Assembly (NCBI RefSeq): GCF_036347135.1
Contig: NZ_CP108938.1
Coordinates: 5,394,001-5,458,000, forward strand
Direction: 5' to 3'
Length of the DNA: 64,000 nucleotides
Origin: Streptomyces sp. NBC_00775
GTDB taxonomy: Bacteria; Actinomycetota; Actinomycetes; Streptomycetales; Streptomycetaceae
Shown here: one piece after another, positions 18,321 to 27,490 of the stretch
How the letters are laid out: each line of letters begins with the position of its first letter
Position numbering within the stretch: position 1 is the first letter of the stretch
The notes under the pieces: model-generated
The model's input: the letters and a program-made list of their open reading frames with translations, nothing else
Databases searched by the model: none
What the model was told of the DNA's origin: nothing
Program-made: the position numbers and the translations under genes

Positions 18321-18955
18321 GCCGTGGCCCTGCCCACCACCGGGGCGAGCCCCGCCGACCTCGCCACGGCCACCTTGTCGCCGCACTCCAGCAGCCAGTT
18401 CGCCAGCATCCGGTGACCGTGCTCGGTCAGCACCGACTCCGGATGGAACTGCACGCCCTCGACCGGGAGTTCACGATGCCGCAGCCCCATGATGATCCCG
18501 TCGTGCGTACGGGCCGTGACCTCCAGCTCGGCCGGGACGGTCTCCGGCTCGGCCGCCAGCGAGTGGTAGCGCGTCGCGGTGAAGGGAGACGGCAGGCCCG
18601 CGAAGACCCCCTTGCCCCCGTGCTCGACCAGCGAGGTCTTGCCGTGCAGCAACTCGGGCGCGCGATCCACGACACCGCCGTACGCCACCTGCATCGACTG
18701 CATACCGAGGCAGACACCGAAGACGGGCACACCGGTCGCGGCACAGTGCCGGACCATGTCGATACAGACCCCGGCCTGCTCCGGAGCGCCCGGGCCCGGC
18801 GACAGAAGCACCCCGTCGAAGCCGTCCTGGGCATGCGCGGTCGACACCTCGTCGTTGCGCAGCACCTCGCACTCGGCGCCCAGCTGATACAGGTACTGGA
18901 CCAGGTTGAAGACGAAGCTGTCGTAGTTGTCGACGACGAGAATCCGCGTGCTCAC
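18317..18955 (-). CDS. pabA: Aminodeoxychorismate/anthranilate synthase glutamine amidotransferase subunit
   Basis: A 212-aa class I glutamine amidotransferase. It has ILVVDNYDSFVFNLVQYL at the N-terminus, LSPGPGAPEQAG, the nucleophile Cys in VFGVCLGMQSM, ATRYHSLA, and the catalytic His and Glu in VEGVQFHPESVLTEHG. It releases ammonia from glutamine for aminodeoxychorismate (folate) or anthranilate (Trp) synthesis. GTG start at 18955 overlaps the preceding small ORF by GTGA, and its stop overlaps the downstream sortase by GTGA. No chorismate-binding TrpE/PabB subunit is nearby. Confidence 0.94.
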   Translation of the reverse strand: MSTRILVVDNYDSFVFNLVQYLYQLGAECEVLRNDEVSTAHAQDGFDGVLLSPGPGAPEQAGVCIDMVRHCAATGVPVFGVCLGMQSMQVAYGGVVDRAPELLHGKTSLVEHGGKGVFAGLPSPFTATRYHSLAAEPETVPAELEVTARTHDGIIMGLRHRELPVEGVQFHPESVLTEHGHRMLANWLLECGDKVAVARSAGLAPVVGRATA

Positions 18956-19113
18956 TGGTTGTCCACCGTCACATCGTTGAAGGGAAGCAGCGGTTCGGCC
19001 CACGGGAAGACGTACTGGAAGAGCACGTAGACCACCGCGAGGACCAGTACGAGTGAGATCAGCGCCCTCACCCATACATTCCCCGGCAGATGCCGCCAGA
19101 TCCAGCCGTACAT
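18952..19113 (-). CDS. Small single-pass membrane protein
   Basis: A 53-aa protein (MYGWIWRHLPGNVWVRALIS...) with one hydrophobic helix (LISLVLVLAVVYVLFQYVF) and a short polar C-terminus ending FNDVTVDNQ. GGAAGGG sits 5-6 bp before the ATG at 19113. It is translationally coupled to pabA through a 4-bp overlap. A recurring small gene in this Streptomyces cluster; function unknown. Confidence 0.8.
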   Translation of the reverse strand: MYGWIWRHLPGNVWVRALISLVLVLAVVYVLFQYVFPWAEPLLPFNDVTVDNQ

Positions 19114-19186
19114 GCCGTCCCTTCCGTCGCACCACGGCATCGGAGCCACGTCCCACACCACCGGACTCATGCCGTACTGCACCAGA

Positions 19187-19891
19187 CTAACGGCGCAGAG
19201 CCTCCGGTTTCCCTGCCTCCACAGGCTGCGTGGAATCAAGGTGAGCCCAGACGATCAGCCGGTGGCTGTGTCCCCATTCCGGGTCGCACGTGGTCAGCGT
19301 GAGATAGCGCCCCGGACGCGTGTACCCGGACTTACGTGGCACAGGGTTGATCACCTCAATGTCCGAGGGCAGCGTTTTGTAAGGGCCTTTGTCGATCCGA
19401 TACGTGAACCAGGTCGTCCCGTCGGTCAGCACCACCGCGTCGCCACGCCGCAGCTCGGGAAAATCCTTGAACGGATCGCCATACGTGCGCCGGTGGCCCG
19501 CGACCGAGAAGTTCCCCGTCTGCCCGAGCTGAGCCGTCCCCCTGTAGTGGCCGAGCCCCTTCTTGAGGACACTCGTGGCGGTGCCTTCGAGCACGGGCTT
19601 GTTCCACGTGAAACCAAGCCGCGGGATGTACATCACCGCGAACGGCTTGCCGTACTTGTACGGCGCGGGCACCTTCGGACTCGCGGTGGCCGGGGCACCC
19701 GAGGGCGCCTGCGTCTTCTGGGCCGACGCACCCTTCGACCACTGCTTCTGGAGCACATCGATCTGGTGATCCATCGCACTGTCGGCCTTCACACCGGTCC
19801 AGAACAGCACATAGACCACGAAGAGCACGATCAGAGCACCGACCGTGATGCACAGCTCACTGATCGTCCTGACGACCACTCGCACCGACAC
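19187..19891 (-). CDS. Class E sortase
   Basis: A 234-aa sortase. N-terminal membrane helix (ITVGALIVLFVVYVLFW), an extracytoplasmic linker with Ala/Pro/Thr, then the catalytic domain with FSVAGHRRTYGDPF (His), LTLTTCDPEWG (Cys) and HSHRLIVWAHL (Arg). The core replaces the usual CTPxYTS of the two neighbouring sortases by CDPEWGHS, suggesting a different substrate pocket. It is third in the cluster and 73 bp upstream of the small membrane protein. Confidence 0.92.
   Translation of the reverse strand: MSVRVVVRTISELCITVGALIVLFVVYVLFWTGVKADSAMDHQIDVLQKQWSKGASAQKTQAPSGAPATASPKVPAPYKYGKPFAVMYIPRLGFTWNKPVLEGTATSVLKKGLGHYRGTAQLGQTGNFSVAGHRRTYGDPFKDFPELRRGDAVVLTDGTTWFTYRIDKGPYKTLPSDIEVINPVPRKSGYTRPGRYLTLTTCDPEWGHSHRLIVWAHLDSTQPVEAGKPEALRR
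19601..19616. promoter_or_regulatory. parS-like site inside a sortase gene
   Basis: TGTTCCACGTGAAACC differs from TGTTTCACGTGAAACA at two positions, one of them terminal. Streptomyces ParB binds many slightly degenerate parS sites around oriC, several of them in coding sequence. Confidence 0.5.
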
Positions 19892-19946
19892 AAGGTCCCC
19901 CCGGCGGCAGCTGCTCCACAGGCTTCGCGTACTACGCCCGCCGCCC

Positions 19947-20726
19947 CTACTCCACCGGCTTCGCGTAGTGGAGATCCACTGTGCCCGAGTAGCCGGGAAG
20001 AGTCACCGTCCCGTCCTCCTCGACTTTCCAGCCGAGCCCGTAGACGTTGACGTACACCATGTAGTTCTGGATCGCCGGAGAGGCCGCGAGCGCCTTCTGG
20101 AGCTTCTGCGGGTCACCGACGGCCGTGATCTTGTACGGGGGCGAGTAGACGCGCCCCTGGAGGATCAGGGTGTTGCCGACGCAGCGCACCGCGCTCGTGG
20201 AGATCAGCCGCTGATCCATCACCTTGATGCCCTTGGCACCGCCCTGCCACAGGGCGTTCACCACCGCTTGCAGATCCTGCTGGTGGATGACCAGGTAGTC
20301 GGGCTGCGGCTCGGGATAGCCGGGCAGCTTGGCCGTCGCGTTCGGCGGGGCGTCGTTGAGCGTGACCGTGACGGCCTCGCCCTTGAGTTTCTGGGTGCCC
20401 GCGTTCTTCTCCAGCGCGGCGAGTTTGGCGTCCTCCGCCTTGCTGCTGCCGTCCTCACGACCGGCGAGCGCATCCACGTCGTCACGCAGGGTGCCATTGG
20501 AATCATCCAGCGACGCGTTCTTGTGGCTGCGCTCCTGGATCAGGTCGGAGAGCTTCAGCAAGGACGTATCCGTACGGATATTGGTGCCCTTGGCCGTATT
20601 GAAGCTGGTGAAGAAAATGAGGCCGGCGAGAGCGAAGACGGCCGCGGTGAGTACCCGTACGGGCCGGAAACGGCGTTTACCGGCAGGACTGGATCCCGTC
20701 CCGGGGGAGTCGGCAGAATTGCTCAA
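19947..20726 (-). CDS. DUF881 family membrane-anchored protein
   Basis: A 259-aa protein. A short basic N-terminus (KRRFRPVRV), one membrane helix ([17 protein letters not shown]), a predicted coiled-coil segment ([15 protein letters not shown]...AALEKNAG), and the DUF881 core ([73 protein letters not shown]). Such proteins are found next to division genes in actinobacteria and Firmicutes. It is divergent from crgA, 142 bp apart. The start is a TTG with GGAGATAAGGG upstream. Confidence 0.9.
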   Translation of the reverse strand: MSNSADSPGTGSSPAGKRRFRPVRVLTAAVFALAGLIFFTSFNTAKGTNIRTDTSLLKLSDLIQERSHKNASLDDSNGTLRDDVDALAGREDGSSKAEDAKLAALEKNAGTQKLKGEAVTVTLNDAPPNATAKLPGYPEPQPDYLVIHQQDLQAVVNALWQGGAKGIKVMDQRLISTSAVRCVGNTLILQGRVYSPPYKITAVGDPQKLQKALAASPAIQNYMVYVNVYGLGWKVEEDGTVTLPGYSGTVDLHYAKPVE

Positions 20727-20868
20727 CGTACCCTTATCTCCTTCGGCGCCGCGGAAGCACTACGCTAACGGACGCCCGGGGGAGCACTCAGTGTCCCCTT
20801 GTACGCTGCCCCGGAGCCCGCCCCAGTTCCCTGCGCGGCCACGCAGCGCATCGACAGGAGAGACCCTC

Positions 20869-21123
20869 GTGCCGAAGTCACGTATCCGCAAGAAGGCCGA
20901 CTACACGCCGCCCCCGGCGAAGCAGGCGACCAACATCAAGCTGACCAGCCGCGGCTGGGTCGCACCGGTCATGCTGGCCATGTTCCTGATCGGCCTCGCC
21001 TGGATCGTCATCTTCTACGTGACGGACGGATCCCTGCCGATCGACGCCCTCGACAACTGGAACATCGTGGTCGGCTTCGGCTTCATCGCGGCGGGATTCG
21101 GCGTCTCCACGCAGTGGAAGTAG
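20869..21123 (+). CDS. crgA: Cell division protein CrgA
   Basis: An 84-aa two-helix membrane protein. The basic N-terminus [16 protein letters not shown] is typical, followed by [25 protein letters not shown], a short loop, and [21 protein letters not shown]. CrgA binds division proteins and PBPs and in Streptomyces restrains FtsZ-ring formation. GTG start 6 bp after AGGAGAG. Monocistronic here. Confidence 0.95.
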   Translation: MPKSRIRKKADYTPPPAKQATNIKLTSRGWVAPVMLAMFLIGLAWIVIFYVTDGSLPIDALDNWNIVVGFGFIAAGFGVSTQWK

Positions 21124-21159
21124 CACCTCGGATCAGCTCTGACGTAGCTCTGCCCAGGG

Positions 21160-21373
21160 CTATCCACTGAGTTATCCACAGCACTTGTCCACAGAGGTGG
21201 AAAAGAAAGACGATCTGTGGATAACTCATCCGAGGTTGACGCCGATATGACTGACCTACCGGCACCCGGAAGCTTGTTCGCCCCCTGCCTGACCTGGGAA
21301 AACCAGGATCAGTGACAGGGGGCACAGCAGTTCCCACACAGCGTGCACAAGATCCGCCACAATCTGTGGACAA
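21160..21373. promoter_or_regulatory. Cluster of DnaA boxes between crgA and the rhomboid gene
   Basis: The 303-bp gap contains TTATCCACA at 21172-21180, TTGTCCACA at 21185-21193, TGTGGATAA at 21216-21224, TGTGGACAA at 21365-21373 and a degenerate CTATCCACT at 21160-21168. Three high-affinity boxes fall within 53 bp, in both orientations. This is too dense for chance in GC-rich DNA. Clusters of DnaA boxes away from oriC that affect replication control have been described in Streptomyces. No terminator hairpin is seen. Confidence 0.75.
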
Positions 21374-21426
21374 CATCGGTTCACAGGTGAGCCGAGCTCC
21401 CTCTCAGGTGAGCCAAGCCCTCCCTC

Positions 21427-22338
21427 TCACGTGAGCTGAGCGGTTCTCACCAGCGTGGTGATCAGCACGACGGCCAGGACCAGGGTGCACACCCCGTACT
21501 GGATCAGCGCCCTGCGCTCGCGCGGCGCGTGGACCATGGCGTAGCCGACGACGACACCGGCGACGAGGCCGCCAATGTGGGCCTGCCAGGCGATGTTGCT
21601 CCACCCGAAGGTGAAGATCAGGTTGATCACCAGCAGGGCGATCACCGGGCGCATGTCGTAGTTGAGCCGGCGCATGAGGACGGCGGTCGCGCCGAAGAGG
21701 CCGAAGATGGCGCCGGAGGCGCCGAGCGACGGCTGGTTCGGGGCGGCGAGGAGGTAGCTGAGTGCGCTGCCCGCGAGGCCCGAGACGAAGTAGAGCGTGA
21801 GGTAGCGGGCGCGGCCGAGGGCCGCTTCGAGGGGGCCGCCGATCCACCACAGGCTGAGCATGTTGAACAGGATGTGGATGTAGCTGCCGTGCAGGAACAT
21901 CGCCGTCAGCATCCGGTACCACTGGCCTTCGGCGACGCCCTCGATCGAGCCGAGGATCGGGACGTACGCGCGGCCGATGAGGTCGAAGCGGTCCGTGAAG
22001 CGGTCACCCATCGACATCTGGACGAGGAAGACGGCGAGGTTGAGGCCGATCAGGATCTTGGTGACGAGCCGGGGGTCCGCGGCGACCGTGCCGCCGGCGA
22101 TGGTGCGGGGCTGGGTGGCCGTCGGCGCGTGGCCGGTGCCGGAGCCGCCGCGTACGCATTCGGGGCACTGGAAGCCGACGGAGGCGCTGACCATGCACTC
22201 GGGGCAGATGGGGCGCTCGCAGCGGGTGCAGCGGATGCCTGTCTCGCGGTCCGGGTGGCGGTAGCAGGTGGGCAGGCTCTGCGCGTTCTGCGGTTCTTGG
22301 TCCCGCGGGCCCTGCGGGCTGCCTGGCGCCTGGTCCAT
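21427..22338 (-). CDS. Rhomboid-family intramembrane serine protease with zinc-finger N-terminus
   Basis: A 303-aa protein. The N-terminal 65 residues carry a Cys/His-rich B-box-like zinc motif (CYRHPDRETGIRCTRCERPICPECM...FQCPECV). Six or more membrane helices follow with rhomboid signatures: HGSYIHILFNMLSLWWIG, the catalytic serine in LGASGAIFGLFG, and the catalytic histidine in AHIGGLVAG. It would cleave transmembrane segments of unknown substrates. The DnaA-box cluster lies just past its 3' end. Confidence 0.93.
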   Translation of the reverse strand: MDQAPGSPQGPRDQEPQNAQSLPTCYRHPDRETGIRCTRCERPICPECMVSASVGFQCPECVRGGSGTGHAPTATQPRTIAGGTVAADPRLVTKILIGLNLAVFLVQMSMGDRFTDRFDLIGRAYVPILGSIEGVAEGQWYRMLTAMFLHGSYIHILFNMLSLWWIGGPLEAALGRARYLTLYFVSGLAGSALSYLLAAPNQPSLGASGAIFGLFGATAVLMRRLNYDMRPVIALLVINLIFTFGWSNIAWQAHIGGLVAGVVVGYAMVHAPRERRALIQYGVCTLVLAVVLITTLVRTAQLT

Positions 22339-22405
22339 GGGGTCCCCTCAATTCTCCGTACGACGGCTCGCGCGCGGGCACACAGGGTCCGTGTGCGCAA
22401 TGCAC

Positions 22406-22437
22406 CGCCCCGTCCATCCTTACGGATGAACGGGGCG
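22406..22437. terminator. Terminator between cyclophilin and rhomboid genes
   Basis: Stem CGCCCCGTCCATCC / GGATGAACGGGGCG with a four-base loop, located downstream of the leftward cyclophilin gene and upstream of the rhomboid gene. Confidence 0.7.
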
Positions 22438-22498
22438 TTTGGTTCCCTGCGGGAGCCTTCGGACTCGGCGGTTCCGAGCCCGGGCGTGCCGTCGGGGC

Positions 22499-23032
22499 TC
22501 AGCCTTCGCGGGTCTCGACGACGACCGATTCGATGACGACGTCATTGACCGGGCGGTCGGTGCGCGGGTTGGTCTGGGTGCCGGCGATGGTGTCCACGAT
22601 CTTCTGGCTGGCCGGGTTGGTGACCTCGCCGAAGATGGTGTGCTTGCGGGTCAGCCAGGCCGTCGGGGAGACGGTGATGAAGAACTGCGAGCCGTTGGTG
22701 CCCGGGCCGGCGTTGGCCATGGCCAGGAGGTACGGCTTGTCGAAGGCGAGGTCGGGGTGGAACTCGTCCTCGAACTGGTAGCCGGGGCCGCCGGTGCCGT
22801 TGCCCAGGGGGTCGCCGCCCTGGATCATGAATCCGCTGATCACTCGGTGGAAGACCGTGCCGTCGTACAGCTTGTCCGCGGACTTCGCGCCTGTGGCGGG
22901 GTTGACCCACTCACGCTCGCCCTGGGCGAGCTCGACGAAGTTCCGGACCGTCTTGGGCGCGTGGTTCGGCAGGAGCCGGATTTCGATGTCGCCTTGGTTG
23001 GTCTTCAGGGTGGCGTAGAGCTGCTCAGCCAC
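22499..23032 (-). CDS. ppiA: Cyclophilin-type peptidyl-prolyl cis-trans isomerase
   Basis: A 177-aa cytoplasmic cyclophilin. It has GDIEIRLLPNHAPKTVRNFVELA, the active-site FHRVISGFMIQGGDPLGNGTGGPGY (catalytic Arg, Phe and Gln), and MANAGPGTNGSQFFITV. It catalyses prolyl isomerisation during folding. I took the GTG at 23032 (VAEQLYATLKTNQG), preceded by GGAAGG, rather than an upstream ATG whose 72-residue extension lacks a signal-peptide pattern. Confidence 0.94.
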   Translation of the reverse strand: MAEQLYATLKTNQGDIEIRLLPNHAPKTVRNFVELAQGEREWVNPATGAKSADKLYDGTVFHRVISGFMIQGGDPLGNGTGGPGYQFEDEFHPDLAFDKPYLLAMANAGPGTNGSQFFITVSPTAWLTRKHTIFGEVTNPASQKIVDTIAGTQTNPRTDRPVNDVVIESVVVETREG

Positions 23033-23424
23033 GATCTGCCTTCCGTTGCCTTCTTTGACTCCCCGATCCTCGCACGGACGGGGCGGCGCGGCGCCCGGCT
23101 GCCACCTCTGGGCGAATATCCGTGCGTCTGGCTTGCAGAAATCCGGTCGAGTGGCCTCGGGACGGGGGCGCGTGGCGGGGATCCGTGGCATTGTCGACGA
23201 CAAGCTCCTGTTGCCCTGTATTAAGCCGCTATTGCACTTGATCGACACTTGATCGAGTCCCGTTCTGAAGTCACCCGGAGTCAGTGCCCGTGACCCGGAT
23301 GCCTGCCCTCACATGCCCCGGGCCTTCTGGGCGGGCATGATCCCGATAAGGGTGGAAAGGTGAACTGTGTGTCTTTGGGGGCACCTCAGACCCCCGACGT
23401 ACGCCACCGAGGAGGAGGAAACCC
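23033..23424. other. Divergent intergenic region with an 11-bp tandem repeat
   Basis: About 390 bases between the leftward cyclophilin and rightward DUF5324 genes. It holds two adjacent copies of CACTTGATCGA (23235-23245 and 23246-23256), one helical turn apart, a plausible regulator site for either divergent promoter. GAGGAGGAAA immediately precedes the DUF5324 start. Nothing else is recognisable. Confidence 0.5.
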
Positions 23425-24126
23425 GTGACCCGCATCGACAGCGTGCGCGCCGCGACCGGCTCGGCGAAGGACAGCGTGCTGCACGCCGCGGAAGTGGTGG
23501 CGCCTTACGCCGACACGGCCATGGACAGGGCTTCGTACTATGCGCAAGAGGCGCGCGTACGGCTTGCGCCGAAGGTGTCGCAGGCCGCCGAACAGGCCCG
23601 CGTGCAGTACGACGCCCATCTCGCGCCGCGCCTTGAGCAGGCCCGTACGCATGTGCCGCCGAAGGTCGACCAGGCGGCTCATGAGGCCGCCGACCGTGCC
23701 CGTAAGGCGGCTCGTCAGGCCGCCGACTATTCCAAGCCGAGGATCGAGCAGGCCGTGGCCGCGGCCCAGCCGGTTCGGGACGAGGCCGCGTCCCGCAGTG
23801 TGGCGGCGCTGGCCGCGTTGCGCGGTCAGGTCTCGCCGGAGGAGATCCAGAAGCTGGTCCGTAAGCACGAGCGGCGGGCGAAGGCCGGCCGTCTCGCCAA
23901 GGGGCTGGCTGTGCTGGGGATTCTGGCGGGTGCTGCGTTCGCCGCCTGGAGGTGGTGGGACAAGCAGGCCAACCCCGACTGGCTGGTCGAGCCTCCCGCC
24001 GCGACCGAGGTGCCCGAGTCCGGCCGTCTGGCGTCGGTCGACGGCACCGGCCAGTCGGAACTGGACCCCGAGGTCCAGGCCAAGGAGGCCGAGGAGCGGG
24101 CGGCGAAGCGCGACGACCGCCACTGA
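23425..24126 (+). CDS. DUF5324 family protein
   Basis: A 233-aa protein common in Streptomyces. The first 160 residues are an Ala/Arg/Gln-rich amphipathic helix (repeated AAEQAR, AADRARKAARQAADY), like late-embryogenesis or apolipoprotein-type helices. One membrane helix (LAVLGILAGAAFAAWRWW) and an acidic C-terminus (AKEAEERAAKRDDRH) follow. No enzymatic motif is visible. It probably lines the inner membrane surface. GTG start after a strong GAGGAGG. Confidence 0.85.
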   Translation: MTRIDSVRAATGSAKDSVLHAAEVVAPYADTAMDRASYYAQEARVRLAPKVSQAAEQARVQYDAHLAPRLEQARTHVPPKVDQAAHEAADRARKAARQAADYSKPRIEQAVAAAQPVRDEAASRSVAALAALRGQVSPEEIQKLVRKHERRAKAGRLAKGLAVLGILAGAAFAAWRWWDKQANPDWLVEPPAATEVPESGRLASVDGTGQSELDPEVQAKEAEERAAKRDDRH

Positions 24127-24154
24127 GCCCGATCGCCGGCTGAGTCCGACTTCA

Positions 24155-24204
24155 ACATCGTCGTGGGGCAGGAGACTTGAGAGTCTCCTGCCCCACGGCG
24201 ATGT
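24155..24204 (+). terminator. Strong terminator after the DUF5324 gene
   Basis: Long inverted repeat: the central stem CGTGGGGCAGGAGACT / AGTCTCCTGCCCCACG is perfect and extends through one mismatch to ACATCG / CGATGT, with a 4-base loop. It runs into the adjacent parS-like site. Confidence 0.9.
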
Positions 24205-24217
24205 TTCACGTGGAACG
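24202..24217. promoter_or_regulatory. parS-like site
   Basis: TGTTTCACGTGGAACG has two differences from TGTTTCACGTGAAACA and one in the inner 14-bp core. It is intergenic, 38 kb from parAB. Confidence 0.7.
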
Positions 24218-24468
24218 TGTGAACCGCCCTTCGCCGGGTCTCCCTCGCCGGCGCCGGCGGGAAGACCAACCCCGGCGTCACGGCCGGATTCTTCGGGGCG
24301 CTGTCGGACGCACCGGCCACTGATGGCCAGGACCGCTCCTCTTACGGATCGGTTACTCACGGGGATCCCCGGGAGCGAAAGATCTCTCCCGAGCCCCGCG
24401 AACCCGGGCTTCCGCAGACTCCGGGCCGCACCGCCGCGTCGAGGTGCCCACACGGTGAAGCAGAAAAA
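24218..24468. other. Intergenic region before tRNA-Ala terminator
   Basis: About 250 bases between the parS-like site and the tRNA-Ala terminator. I see no gene, repeat or operator in it. Confidence 0.5.
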
Positions 24469-24507
24469 GATCCCCCCTGACTGCGTTTCCGCAGGTCAGG
24501 GGGGATC
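24469..24507 (-). terminator. Rho-independent terminator of tRNA-Ala
   Basis: On the minus strand, GATCCCCCCTGACCTGCG pairs with CGCAGTCAGGGGGGATC (one bulge) and is followed by TTTTTCTG, a textbook terminator 8 bases past the tRNA. Confidence 0.9.
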
Positions 24508-24515
24508 TGTTTGTG

Positions 24516-24588
24516 TGGAGCCTAGGGGAGTCGAACCCCTGACATCTGCCATGCAAAGACAGCGCTCTACCAACTGAGCTAAGGCCCC
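24516..24588 (-). tRNA. tRNA-Ala (anticodon UGC)
   Basis: A 73-nt tRNA. The acceptor GGGGCCT pairs with AGGCTCC with one G-U, the D arm is GCTCAGTTGGTAGAGC, the anticodon loop TTTGCAT carries TGC, and the T arm is CAGGGGTTCGACTCCCCT. CCA is not encoded. Confidence 0.96.
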
Positions 24589-24770
24589 GGAGGAGGAACA
24601 CCCAGCCACAGGAATCACCTGCTGACGGGCGCCGCAGACCAGAGTACCGGGTCACCCCCGGTATCTCGCAAAAAGATTGGGGGTCCCCGTGAACGACCAC
24701 TCTCCGTAAGATGCTCGACGTGGTTCGCTACAGCGAACCGCGGTATTTGGGGAAGCGATGGGGAGACGCA

Positions 24771-25319
24771 ATGGACGCCGCACAGCAGGAAGCAACCGCG
24801 AGAGCCCGGGAGCTGCAGCGGAACTGGTACGGGGAGCCGTTGGGGGCGCTCTTCCGTAGGCTCATAGAGGATCTGGGTCTCAACCAGGCGCGTCTTGCCG
24901 GGGTGCTGGGCCTGTCCGCGCCCATGCTGTCGCAGCTGATGAGCGGTCAGCGCGCGAAGATCGGCAATCCCGCGGTGGTCCAGCGTGTACAGCTGCTGCA
25001 GGACCTGGCGGGGCAGGTCGCTGACGGCAGTGTGAGCGCTGTCGAGGCGACCGAGCGCATGGACGAGATCAAGAAGTCGCAGGGGGGCTCGGTGCTCAGC
25101 AACACCACGCAGTCGACGACCAGTTCGGGAGCGCCCACGGTCAAGCGGGTGGTCCGGGAGATCCAGTCGCTGCTGCGCTCGGTGGCAGCGGCCGGGGACA
25201 TCATCGAGGCGGCGGACACCCTCGCCCCGAGCCACCCGGAACTGGCAGAGTTCCTCCGGGTGTACGGCGCCGGTCGTACCTCCGACGCGGTCGCGCACTA
25301 CCAGTCGCACCAGAGCTGA
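24771..25319 (+). CDS. Helix-turn-helix DNA-binding protein
   Basis: A 182-aa protein. The N-terminal half holds an HTH (LGALFRRLIEDLGLNQARLAGVLGLSAPMLSQLMSGQRAKIGNPAVVQRVQLL) of Cro/C1 type with the recognition helix 'SAPMLSQLMSGQ'. A Ser/Thr-rich linker leads to a helical C-terminal part (VVREIQSLLRSVAAAGDIIEAADTL). Start at ATG 24771, preceded by GGGGAGACGCA. It lies 116 bp before the Ser/Thr kinase, and the conserved pairing suggests the kinase may act on it (inference). Confidence 0.88.
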   Translation: MDAAQQEATARARELQRNWYGEPLGALFRRLIEDLGLNQARLAGVLGLSAPMLSQLMSGQRAKIGNPAVVQRVQLLQDLAGQVADGSVSAVEATERMDEIKKSQGGSVLSNTTQSTTSSGAPTVKRVVREIQSLLRSVAAAGDIIEAADTLAPSHPELAEFLRVYGAGRTSDAVAHYQSHQS

Positions 25320-25435
25320 GCCGAGGATCCGGCCGCTGAGGGAGCGGCGGCCGGGTCCACCGCGAGGAAGGCACCGCAGGAGGGCCGGCGGCCGAGCCGG
25401 CCCCGGGGGGAGCCGAAGGGGAGCGTCGTACGACC

Positions 25436-27475
<2,040 letters not shown>

Positions 27476-27490
27476 GCGGGGCGACGCGCC

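Noticed and set aside
16794..18416. 540-codon + strand frame over the sortases
   Set aside because: Antisense to two clear sortases. Its Arg/Leu-rich composition is a shadow.
18957..18965. TTGTCCACC DnaA-like box at the pabA start
   Set aside because: A single one-mismatch box in coding sequence, with no second box nearby.
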